From: Bacteroidota bacterium
Lineage (GTDB): Bacteria; Bacteroidota; Ignavibacteria; Kryptoniales; JAKASW01
Length of the DNA: 64,000 nt
Direction of reading: 5' to 3'
Assembly (NCBI GenBank): GCA_023381615.1
Contig: JAMCQL010000065.1
Location: 56,531-120,530 of the forward strand
Shown: one piece after another, positions 39,494 to 47,392 of the stretch
How positions within the stretch are numbered: position 1 is the first letter of the stretch
Layout: each line of letters starts with the position of its first letter
Notes under the pieces: model-generated
Databases searched by the model: none
Seen by the model: only the letters and a program-made list of their open reading frames with translations
What the model was told of the DNA's origin: nothing
Translations under genes and position numbers: made by a program

Positions 39494-39559
39494 GACTCAC
39501 ACTGCTCTGTTAAAGTTAAAGACAGGTTTAAAACTTGTCTCAACATATACATATACATC

Positions 39560-40489
39560 TTAGACTCCAAAAAGTAAGTAAACTTGCATCGCCGCCGATT
39601 CACGCACGCGATAATATAACTCGCCTGGTATCGACATCCTGTAATCGCTCGCCATCCCCTTCACACTAGCGTTATCCCATCCACACATCAACAATACACG
39701 CGGCAAATGCCACTTGTCGCTCACGATCACTATTCGTTTCATCCCGAGAGAATCGATCAGCACATCCTTGACAAATCTCGCCTGATCCGCCGTGCTGAGA
39801 GTGCTATGCTCTTTGATTATGTCGGAGTCGGGAATACCATTTTCCTGAAGATACGCCGCTTCAACCTCAGACTCGACAGTGCCGAAACGCTTGGTTCCTC
39901 CCGTAACGACTATCTTCTTTGCTCGTCCGGATTTAAAAATCTTGACAGCGCCGTCGAGCCTGCCGCGAAGCAGCGGACTGGGCCTCTGCTTTCCCCAAAC
40001 AGATGCGCCAAGCACCACGGCAGCATCTGTCTTCGAATTGCGGTTGAAAGCCTCACCATCTGAAAAAGTATAAATGAACCCGATGAACGTACAAACGATG
40101 AAAATGAGAAACGCAGTCGAAAGAATTTTGCTGAACCCGGCTCGCTTAGAGGCTGCCGTGACGAATGCAGTAGAAAGCATGAGCAGCAGTGCCGCGTAAG
40201 CCACAACAGAAGCTTCGTCTTTGAATTGGCTCTCTGGCGAGAGGTAAAATGAACTGACAAAAAACACCGCGGCAAAGAATGCGAATAGAAACATCCGGGC
40301 GTTGGTAAATTTTCTCGATGAAAGTTCGGCAAGCAGAATTGCAGCCAAAACAAGCGCGGCAAGAGGCAAGTTGTGCGGGCTGAGTATTCCGTCTTTTGTG
40401 TTTTCCGCAACGGCTCGATGCACGAATATCTTCAGCGCTGCTATGACGCTCAAAAATACGGCTGTGTGCAAAAGAACTTTAAATCTCAA
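39560..40489 (-). CDS. YdcF/ElyC/SanA family (DUF218) membrane protein
   Basis: AAVVLGASVWGKQRPSPLLRGRLDGAVKIFKSGRAKKIVVTGG; EHSTLSTADQARFVKD. Confidence 0.87.
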   Translation of the reverse strand: MRFKVLLHTAVFLSVIAALKIFVHRAVAENTKDGILSPHNLPLAALVLAAILLAELSSRKFTNARMFLFAFFAAVFFVSSFYLSPESQFKDEASVVAYAALLLMLSTAFVTAASKRAGFSKILSTAFLIFIVCTFIGFIYTFSDGEAFNRNSKTDAAVVLGASVWGKQRPSPLLRGRLDGAVKIFKSGRAKKIVVTGGTKRFGTVESEVEAAYLQENGIPDSDIIKEHSTLSTADQARFVKDVLIDSLGMKRIVIVSDKWHLPRVLLMCGWDNASVKGMASDYRMSIPGELYYRVRESAAMQVYLLFGV

Positions 40490-40575
40490 GTGTCAAAAGA
40501 AAATTGTTTATCTCTGGTTTCTGCAACCAAATTTAAGACAACGGGGCGGGAATTAAAAGACGTGGTGAGTATTTA

Positions 40576-41055
40576 TCAGCGCGGGCGTCCTTTCATCCTT
40601 TGCTGCATTATCATTTTGATTCTGTCGCGAATCTCACGCTGGAATTTCTGCTCAAACACCAGGTATCTCGCGATTTCAGTGGGCGTTAGTATTTGGCCCA
40701 ACGATTGAAGAAATTGCCTGTGAGCGCCGACAAGTTGATTGTCCAGCTCGATCACTTGCTGTATCTGATTCTTCATATCTGCGTCACTCACACTGTCTTT
40801 CAATGCAGTGCCAAGTCCGCTAACAAGTTGCCTTCTTTCCGTGGTAATCTTCTTCAACTCATCATTATATTTGTTGTACAATGGAAAGAACTTTTCCGCT
40901 TTCTCTGTCGGAAGGTCCATCTCCTTCGTCATCTGCCAGATTTTTATTTGCTCAAGCTGCCTTCTCACTTCGGGATTCCCCATTCCCATCCCCTGAGCAA
41001 ACACGAAAGACAAAGGAATCAGAAAAACTAAAAACAAGACTACGATTCTTTTCAT
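40576..41055 (-). CDS. Small secreted Spy/CpxP-like periplasmic protein
   Basis: Start at internal ATG (MKRIVVLFLVFLIPLSFVFAQ signal peptide); helical E/K/Q-rich body; next to ECF sigma/anti-sigma genes. Confidence 0.6.
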   Translation of the reverse strand: MKRIVVLFLVFLIPLSFVFAQGMGMGNPEVRRQLEQIKIWQMTKEMDLPTEKAEKFFPLYNKYNDELKKITTERRQLVSGLGTALKDSVSDADMKNQIQQVIELDNQLVGAHRQFLQSLGQILTPTEIARYLVFEQKFQREIRDRIKMIMQQRMKGRPR

Positions 41056-41065
41056 GGTGTTCCTC

Positions 41066-41638
41066 TTAGTTGGAAATACTATTTCCGGTAAAATCGAAAT
41101 TATCAAGGGACTTGGACGAATCTGCAACGGATACCCACATTGATTTAACCACTTCTTCCTGCACCGAATCATCGACAGAGCTTATCTCGTCGACCTCGTC
41201 TACCTGTGGAGAAGCTGCATCAACATAATTTACATTTAAAGTCGGAAGCGTAACCGCCTGATCGAGAGGCAGTGAAGTGGCGAGCGCCGCGACGCTCTGC
41301 ACTTGAGGAGCCGGCTTGAGCGCAAACTCATAAACACCGACGCCGATAATCAACAAGAACACTGCCAGTCCGCCCGCAAGAGCCGGAACTCTCCATCTCG
41401 CCGAGTGCGGCTCAGAGACTCTCTCCATAATCAAAACGCGCAGCTCCTGCCAAAATGCGTCGGGATATTCTTCAATCCCCACTCCTTCAAGAGCCTTGAT
41501 AGGCACCCGCATTGCTTCGAGTTCGGCTTTGCACTTCGCGCAAGCCTCAAGATGATTCTCAATATATTTTTTGAGGTTCGGTTCAATCTTGCCGAGCAGA
41601 TAGTCCGGCAAATTTACCATCACATCATCACATCGCAT
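41066..41638 (-). CDS. Anti-sigma factor (zf-HC2 type, single TM)
   Basis: CDDVMVNLPDYLLGKIEPNLKKYIENHLEACAKCKAELEAM (HxxxCxxC) plus a TM helix; directly downstream of the sigma factor. Confidence 0.85.
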   Translation of the reverse strand: MRCDDVMVNLPDYLLGKIEPNLKKYIENHLEACAKCKAELEAMRVPIKALEGVGIEEYPDAFWQELRVLIMERVSEPHSARWRVPALAGGLAVFLLIIGVGVYEFALKPAPQVQSVAALATSLPLDQAVTLPTLNVNYVDAASPQVDEVDEISSVDDSVQEEVVKSMWVSVADSSKSLDNFDFTGNSISN

Positions 41639-42176
41639 TTTTCAAATACTCCCCTATTTTCTTCATCGCATGAAAATAATTTGCTTTCATCGCTCCGAGC
41701 GACCTGTGCATCATCTGCGCAATCTCTTCATATGAAAGTTCCTCGTAAAATCTCAAAATAAAAACTTGTCTCTGCTGAACCGGCAACGCCGCGACTGCTT
41801 CCGAAACAAGTTTTTTCAATTCAGCCCGATCAGCTTCACGCTGAGGCTCATTACCACCTGTCAACATATTCGATACCAACTCGTCCAGTCTCACGACTGC
41901 TCTTACTTTTCTTTTTCTCAAGTAACTTATTGCGACATTCGTTGCGATCCTGTAAACGTAAGTGTAGAGATTCGAATCGCCGCGGAATTTCTTCAACGAG
42001 GCATGAAGTTTTATGAAGACTTCCTGAGTCGCATCTGCAGCTTCGTCGTCGTCATTTATCATTCTCTTCACAACGAAGAACACTTTCTTCTCATAGCGAC
42101 TTACCAGTTCGCCGAACGCACGGTCGTTCCCATTCTTTACTTGTTCAACGAGCTCTGAATCGCTTAGACTCTGCAT
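41628..42176 (-). CDS. RNA polymerase ECF sigma factor (RpoE-like)
   Basis: DRAFGELVSRYEKKVFFVVKRM...ADATQEVFIKLHASLKKF...ALPVQQRQVFILRFYEELSYEEIAQMMHRSLGAMKANYFHAMKKI. Confidence 0.95.
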   Translation of the reverse strand: MQSLSDSELVEQVKNGNDRAFGELVSRYEKKVFFVVKRMINDDDEAADATQEVFIKLHASLKKFRGDSNLYTYVYRIATNVAISYLRKRKVRAVVRLDELVSNMLTGGNEPQREADRAELKKLVSEAVAALPVQQRQVFILRFYEELSYEEIAQMMHRSLGAMKANYFHAMKKIGEYLKNAM

Positions 42177-42345
42177 TCAAAGAACTTCAGTTATTGTTCT
42201 GCTTCGTGAAATATTGCGAACACCGATATCTCTAATCCTCCGACTCGTTTTGAATCATACATCTTAGTTCTGAAGAGACATCTTTCTTCGTGATTTTCAA
42301 ATTAGATTCGCTAATGTGACGCGAAATCGGAGGGTTTGGTTTAAG

Positions 42346-42714
42346 TCAGATTTCAATGACGACAACCGCCACGACATAGTCCCCGGAATGCGAAAGCGAC
42401 AGAAATATCCTTTTATTTCCAAAGCTCTTGAGAGCAAGCCCGCCCAGTCGGAAAAAAGGCTTGCCGCTTTTTTCGTTTATGACCTCGACCTCCTGCCAGG
42501 AAAAATCGCTGTTCCAACCTGTGCCAGTCGCCTTGCTGAAAGCCTCCTTCGCGGCAAACCGAGCGGCGTAATGCTGAAACGGATTTGGCTTCGCCGAACA
42601 GTAAGCTTTCTCTTCGCTCGTGAAAATCTTGTCCATGAAAAGGGCGCCGTAGTCTTCAATGCTCTTTTGTATCCGGCTGACTTCAATTATGTCGACGCCG
42701 ACTCCCTCAACCAT
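42346..42714 (-). CDS. acpS: Holo-[acyl-carrier-protein] synthase
   Basis: GVGVDIIEVSRIQKSI; FTSEEKAYC; AARFAAKEAFSKATGTG; SLSHSGDYVVAVVV. Confidence 0.94.
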   Translation of the reverse strand: MVEGVGVDIIEVSRIQKSIEDYGALFMDKIFTSEEKAYCSAKPNPFQHYAARFAAKEAFSKATGTGWNSDFSWQEVEVINEKSGKPFFRLGGLALKSFGNKRIFLSLSHSGDYVVAVVVIEI

Positions 42715-43393
42715 CGGAATTTTCCTTTTTGATGAAGCCGATCAACTCTTGAATATCGTTCGCCTCATAATCACCGCCGGAGACTCCTGTGTTGAACGTA
42801 TCACCGTAACGCGCAAAGACCGTCTTCATCCCGACTTGTTTTGCGCCGATGATATCGCGCTCAGCCCAATCGCCGACCATCAAAGCCTCCTGCGGCTTGA
42901 TATCAAGCCTGTTCAGCGCAAGTATGAACGGCGCGGGGTGCGGCTTGCGCTCATTCGTGTCGTCGAATGTAATGACGACATCAAAGATGTGGTGCATGTT
43001 GAGGTAAGTCAAACGAAGCCAGGCTTCCTTCGACGGCGCATCTGAAATCACCGCGAGTTTCATCCCCATCTTTAACAACTCATAAAGCGTGATGTAGACA
43101 TGCGGGTAAGGTACAAGAGCCGCTTCACGTGCGCGACGGTAAGCGACAACTCCGGCAGATAGAATTTTGTGATTTACTTTGTCAAAAATATCTGCGAGAA
43201 GCGAATCGAAGACATATTGAAACTCGATTCCCTTTTCCTTGTAGATGGCATCTATCCGCTGTTTGACCTCATCATAAGAAAGCTCAAGTCCGGCATCGAT
43301 CATTGCTCTTATCGCCGCATCTATCGCCTCACCCTTCATCTTCATGAAGTCAACAAGTGTATTATCAAGATCGAATATTACAGCTTTGATCAC
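42707..43393 (-). CDS. HAD-superfamily hydrolase (TIGR02253-like)
   Basis: VIFDLDNTLVDFMKMK; LAVISDAPSKEAWLRL; RKPHPAPFILAL; MVGDWAERDIIGAKQVGM. Confidence 0.92.
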   Translation of the reverse strand: MIKAVIFDLDNTLVDFMKMKGEAIDAAIRAMIDAGLELSYDEVKQRIDAIYKEKGIEFQYVFDSLLADIFDKVNHKILSAGVVAYRRAREAALVPYPHVYITLYELLKMGMKLAVISDAPSKEAWLRLTYLNMHHIFDVVITFDDTNERKPHPAPFILALNRLDIKPQEALMVGDWAERDIIGAKQVGMKTVFARYGDTFNTGVSGGDYEANDIQELIGFIKKENSDG

Positions 43394-43851
43394 TTCTTGT
43401 CCCGACGAAGGTCAGGATCCTTCAGAAGAAGCTCAGAAAGCGCAAAAGCCGCGGCAAAGTATGAAAATTTTCCGAAACCGGTTACGGTCCCCTTGCATAC
43501 TTCGGATATTGCGCTCTTTCTTCGAAATTCTTCACGGGCGAATACTTGAGAGAGGTGCACTTCGACGACAGGCTTCTTGATAGCGGCAATGGCATCTCTC
43601 AAAGCGTAACTGTAATGAGACAACGCGCCTGCGTTTAGAATAACACCGTCAAATCCATCTCGCTCGACAGATTGAATTTTGTCTACCAGCTCGCCCTCGC
43701 TGTTCGTTTGAAAAAACTCAAACGTGACATCGGGAAACCGGTTCATCAACTCTGAATTTATCATCGCAAGCGTATCGCTGCCGTAGATCTGCGGCTCGCG
43801 CAAGCCTGTGAGATTAAGATTAGGTCCGTTGGCTGCGAGAAGTTTCATCAT
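43390..43851 (-). CDS. aroQ: Type II 3-dehydroquinate dehydratase
   Basis: LAANGPNLNLTGLREPQIYG; QTNSEGELVDKIQ; GVILNAGALSHYSYALRDAI; VEVHLSQVFAREEFR. C-terminus overlaps a palindromic element. Confidence 0.95.
   Translation of the reverse strand: MMKLLAANGPNLNLTGLREPQIYGSDTLAMINSELMNRFPDVTFEFFQTNSEGELVDKIQSVERDGFDGVILNAGALSHYSYALRDAIAAIKKPVVEVHLSQVFAREEFRRKSAISEVCKGTVTGFGKFSYFAAAFALSELLLKDPDLRRDKK
43396..43427. repeat. Palindromic element encoding the C-terminus of aroQ
   Basis: cttgtcccgacgaaggtcaggatccttcagaa; minus-strand frame KDPDLRRDKK*. Confidence 0.65.
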
Positions 43852-44113
43852 GTGGCTCCATCTGTTCTTCGATGTACTCGCGCACCGCAGGCTTCAAGAA
43901 AAGGTTTTCGATTCCGACTTCAGATAGACTTTTCGCCAGCGTAGACGCGCGGTGTTTTGGTTCGAATCTTTTATTTATGACAATGAGTTTCTCTTCCTTC
44001 AAAATACAATATCCGCCGCTAAAATCTCCCTTCTCGTAAATCACCTTTAACCCGAGTTGCAAGGCGGCTTCTTCTAATTCAGCTATTAACGCTTCTGTCT
44101 TCAGCTTCGGCAT
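43820..44113 (-). CDS. Conserved small protein of unknown function
   Basis: 97-aa ORF overlapping aroQ start; coherent sequence EAALQLGLKVIYEKGDFSGGYCILKEEKLIVINKR. Confidence 0.65.
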   Translation of the reverse strand: MPKLKTEALIAELEEAALQLGLKVIYEKGDFSGGYCILKEEKLIVINKRFEPKHRASTLAKSLSEVGIENLFLKPAVREYIEEQMEPHDETSRSQRT

Positions 44114-44717
44114 TTTCTAAAATTATCTTTTCTGATTTTTTCTTTTTTATCGGACGAAAGACGATGGCTCCAATCGCACTATAATACGAAAGTATCGCAA
44201 TTACTGATAATCCACCAAGTCCGCGGACGCGCTCCGCAAATAATCTCCGCATCTCTTCGCGCAGCGGGCCGGGATCGGCGCCAAGGAAAAGCTGTAATTG
44301 GAAGTCAACGTATGAAACGAAGAATTTGAAATCGAGATAGGAAGTGTACATCTCGACAGGAATAAACATGGCAAACAGAATCACTGCCATCAGCGCGTTC
44401 GGATGCTCCTTCATTTTTAGGTTGGATTTCAAAAGGAAGACCACAAAACCGACGAGCGCCATCGCGTATCCGAAGACTATCAGCAGCGAAGTCCTCGCGA
44501 GGAGATTGTAGATCTCCTTTTCCGCATCGAACGGAATGTCCTGCCGGAATTTCAGCGTCCCTATTTCGACGAGATCGTTTCCGATTATTGCGCGAGCCGT
44601 CGAACCACCTAGGTAGAATATTCCGCCAACAATCATAATAAAAAGCGCAATCCTCGCACCTCTTGGGAGGCGTTCCTCGCTAAAAATATTGTCCTCCGCT
44701 ATCGTTTCGACAGTCAT
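44079..44717 (-). CDS. Membrane protein of unknown function
   Basis: Several TM segments (RIALFIMIVGGIFYLGG..., LLIVFGYAMALVGFVVFLL...); ATG at 44717 preferred. Confidence 0.65.
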   Translation of the reverse strand: MTVETIAEDNIFSEERLPRGARIALFIMIVGGIFYLGGSTARAIIGNDLVEIGTLKFRQDIPFDAEKEIYNLLARTSLLIVFGYAMALVGFVVFLLKSNLKMKEHPNALMAVILFAMFIPVEMYTSYLDFKFFVSYVDFQLQLFLGADPGPLREEMRRLFAERVRGLGGLSVIAILSYYSAIGAIVFRPIKKKKSEKIILENAEAEDRSVNS

Positions 44718-44745
44718 TTTGCCGCAATATCCGTTAATATGTTTA

Positions 44746-45588
44746 TCACAATTTTTCCGGCGTCTCGATGAACTCGGCGGAACATCTTTCCGGCAAAAGA
44801 GAGCGCTCAAAAGCCAAATCGAGAAAGAGCTGAATAGCTTCCTTTCCCTTTTTTCCATAATCGAGCGTCCAATCGTTCACGTACATTCCGACAAATTTGT
44901 CCGCAAGATTCGTGTCCATTCCGCGCGCAAAACTCAAGGCATATTCCAAAGCTTCTTCGCGATGCTCAAGAGAATAGGCGATACTCTTCTTTAAATAGTA
45001 AGCAGCTTTCTTCTTAACATCGAGTGGTAAATCGCGGCGGATCACATTTCCGCCCAAAGGCAGAGGCAATTTGAATTTTTCTTTAAACCAGGCACCGAGG
45101 TCAACAATGTTATGAAGTCCGCTCGTTCCGTAAGTAAGTTGACCTTCATGTATGATCAGTCCTGCCTCGAACTCACCGGCGATCACTTTGTCGGTTATCT
45201 GGTCGAACGGGACGACCTCATATTCAAATTTCCCCGCGAATATACTCAGCGCAAGATACGCTGAAGTTCTTTTGCCCGGAATCGCGATCTTGAGATTGTT
45301 GATGTCTTCAACTCTGTACGGCTTCCTGCTGACAACCACCGGTCCGTAGCCGTCTCCCATGCTCGCGCCGCTGCTCAGCATCTGATACTTGTCGGCGACA
45401 TAGGGGTATGCGTGAATGGAAACCGCGCTCACCTCGTATTCACCTTTCATCGCTTTCTGGTTCAACGTTTCGATGTCGCTTAAAATATTCTCAAATTCAA
45501 TTTCGTCAGTGTCAAACTTATTGTTTGCAAGTGCATAAAACATGAACGCATCGTCCGAATCCGGACTGTGAGCAACTCTAATTTTCAC
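44746..45588 (-). CDS. mqnD: 1,4-dihydroxy-6-naphthoate synthase (MqnD-like, futalosine menaquinone pathway)
   Basis: VKIRVAHSPDSDDAFMFYAL; GYGPVVVSRKPY; AIPGKRTSAYLAL; GLIIHEGQLTYG; GTG start at 45588. Confidence 0.88.
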   Translation of the reverse strand: MKIRVAHSPDSDDAFMFYALANNKFDTDEIEFENILSDIETLNQKAMKGEYEVSAVSIHAYPYVADKYQMLSSGASMGDGYGPVVVSRKPYRVEDINNLKIAIPGKRTSAYLALSIFAGKFEYEVVPFDQITDKVIAGEFEAGLIIHEGQLTYGTSGLHNIVDLGAWFKEKFKLPLPLGGNVIRRDLPLDVKKKAAYYLKKSIAYSLEHREEALEYALSFARGMDTNLADKFVGMYVNDWTLDYGKKGKEAIQLFLDLAFERSLLPERCSAEFIETPEKL

Positions 45589-46327
45589 TCTTCTTTCCTT
45601 TCTTCTTTTCCACAGGATTCCGACTCTTGCCGGAAGAAAAACTAAATGCTGAAGGGCACAATTCATTTAAGATGCATTCTTCGCACTTCGGAGCGCGCGC
45701 GATACAAATTTTCCTTCCGTGCGACATCAAAAGATGATTGAGCGTTGTCCAATTATTTTTGGGAAACAATCCCATCAAATCAAATTCTATCTTCGTCGGA
45801 TCGTCTGTCTTGCTGAAACCGAGTCTCTGCGCCAGTCTCCGAACGTGTGTATCGACAGCAATTCCCGGAACACCGAACGCATTACCCAACAGAACATTTG
45901 CAGTTTTCCTTCCGACGCCGTCGAGCGTCAAGAGTTCTTCCATCGTGCGTGGAACTTCTCCGCCAAATTTCTCAACGATAGCTCTACTGCAGTTCATCAC
46001 CGCTTTTGCTTTTTGCCTGAAAAATCCCGTCGACTTGATGTCTTTTTCAAGCTCGCGCCTATCAGCTTCCGCAAAACTTTTCAGCGTAGGGTATTTTCTA
46101 AACAGATCAGGAGTCACGATGTTGACACGAGCATCGGTACATTGCGCAGACAAAATTGTCGCAACCAACAGCTCAAACGGAGTATTGAAGTCGAGCGCGA
46201 TCTTTGCTTCTGGATAATTTTTCTTCAGCAGCGCAAATACTTTTTTCGCGCGATCCTTTTCGATACGTTTCCGGTCTTGTGATATTTCTTGTGCAGGCAC
46301 TTTCACAGTTTTTCGAGTTATTGACAC
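45578..46327 (-). CDS. nth: Endonuclease III
   Basis: PFELLVATILSAQCTDARVNIVTPDLF; LDGVGRKTANVLLGNAFGVPGIAVDTHVRRLAQRLG; CIARAPKCEECILNELCPS (4Fe-4S). Confidence 0.96.
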   Translation of the reverse strand: MSITRKTVKVPAQEISQDRKRIEKDRAKKVFALLKKNYPEAKIALDFNTPFELLVATILSAQCTDARVNIVTPDLFRKYPTLKSFAEADRRELEKDIKSTGFFRQKAKAVMNCSRAIVEKFGGEVPRTMEELLTLDGVGRKTANVLLGNAFGVPGIAVDTHVRRLAQRLGFSKTDDPTKIEFDLMGLFPKNNWTTLNHLLMSHGRKICIARAPKCEECILNELCPSAFSFSSGKSRNPVEKKKGKKSEN

Positions 46328-46395
46328 GTTAATTTAGTCAACTGAACCTGCTTAGGCAAACTCTGCGAGGACATGGCCGACTCCCCGCTCAGTCA

Positions 46396-46437
46396 CCTTT
46401 GCGCCTTCGCGGTGAAGAAAACCGCTAAGGCGCAGAG
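46396..46437. repeat. Dispersed hairpin of the 'CCTTTGCGCCTT..GCGG..AAGGCGCAGAG' type
   Basis: cctttgcgccttcgcggtgaagaaaaccgctaaggcgcagag; self-complementary. Confidence 0.7.
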
Positions 46438-46474
46438 ACGCTAAGTAATCAATTCCTTGACCTTGCGATGAGAA

Positions 46475-46849
46475 TCAGACCGACTCTTCCAACCCGGTTT
46501 CAAGTGGCGGGTATTTCAGGCGATCGGGGGCATAACGAGGACCTTTGATCAATAACCGTTCAATAACTTCCCCGCCAATTATGTGTCTCTCAATTATTTC
46601 GGCGACATCTTCCTCCTTCACGCTGCCGTACCATACACCTTCGGGATAAATGACGACATTCGGACCATGTGAACATGCGTCGAGGCATCCGGAAGCATTT
46701 GCTCTCACTTTTGCCTTCAAACCTCGTGCTTTCAGTTCCTTTTTAAATAACTCACGAATAGACTCGCTCCCCTTTTGCGCACACGAGCCTTTGGGATCGT
46801 CGTCTCTCCTCCTGTTCGTGCAAATGAAAATGTGTCTTACGTATCTCAT
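46475..46849 (-). CDS. (2Fe-2S) ferredoxin, thioredoxin-like fold
   Basis: RHIFICTNRRRDDDPKGSCAQKGSESIRELFKKELKARGLKAKVRANASGCLDACSHGPNVVIYPEGVWYG. Confidence 0.9.
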   Translation of the reverse strand: MRYVRHIFICTNRRRDDDPKGSCAQKGSESIRELFKKELKARGLKAKVRANASGCLDACSHGPNVVIYPEGVWYGSVKEEDVAEIIERHIIGGEVIERLLIKGPRYAPDRLKYPPLETGLEESV

Positions 46850-46853
46850 GTCA

Positions 46854-47111
46854 TTAACATGCTGGAAAGCTGTTTGAATTCACAAGCAAGAGAAGGTCGT
46901 TCTCGAAAGTATTGTTCCCAAAAGTCTCGTCCGAAGGATACTCGAAGCCCCTCGTTACATTGAAGAGCACGAAGGAACCGTCGGCGGCATTTTCACCGAA
47001 AAGTTTGTAAACAAAACTTGGTACCTGATTTCCCGGGGAACTTCCCGGATCGATTTCAAATTTCACAATTTCACCCGAGAATCCCTTGCTCATGAAAACT
47101 TGCATCACCAA
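46854..47111 (-). CDS. Small hypothetical protein
   Basis: 85-aa ORF in an operon-like tandem between two ferredoxin genes; 7-nt overlap with upstream gene. Confidence 0.5.
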   Translation of the reverse strand: MVMQVFMSKGFSGEIVKFEIDPGSSPGNQVPSFVYKLFGENAADGSFVLFNVTRGFEYPSDETFGNNTFENDLLLLVNSNSFPAC

Positions 47112-47392
47112 TACCCTGTAGTTATGCTGACATCTCCGAAGACTCTCGCACTACAAGCGACTCTCTCACTCTTACCGTAATCTCTGGTCTTCATCAATTT
47201 CTTCTCGCAATCTCCCGGTTGGGATAAGTTTTCAATTCCTGCGACCACTTCCACTTTGCACCAACCACACACACAGTCTCCTCTGCAGGAGCTTCCGATC
47301 GGAACTCCGTTGACTCGCGCAGCTTTGAAGAGTGTCTCTCCGTTTTTTATCTCGACTTCTCTATTAAGCGGAACGAATTTAACCTTTGGCAT
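47105..47392 (-). CDS. Plant-type [2Fe-2S] ferredoxin
   Basis: GVPIGSSCRGDCVCGWCKVEVVAGIENLSQPGDCEK; C-terminal VACSARVFGDVSI. Confidence 0.85.
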   Translation of the reverse strand: MPKVKFVPLNREVEIKNGETLFKAARVNGVPIGSSCRGDCVCGWCKVEVVAGIENLSQPGDCEKKLMKTRDYGKSERVACSARVFGDVSITTGYW

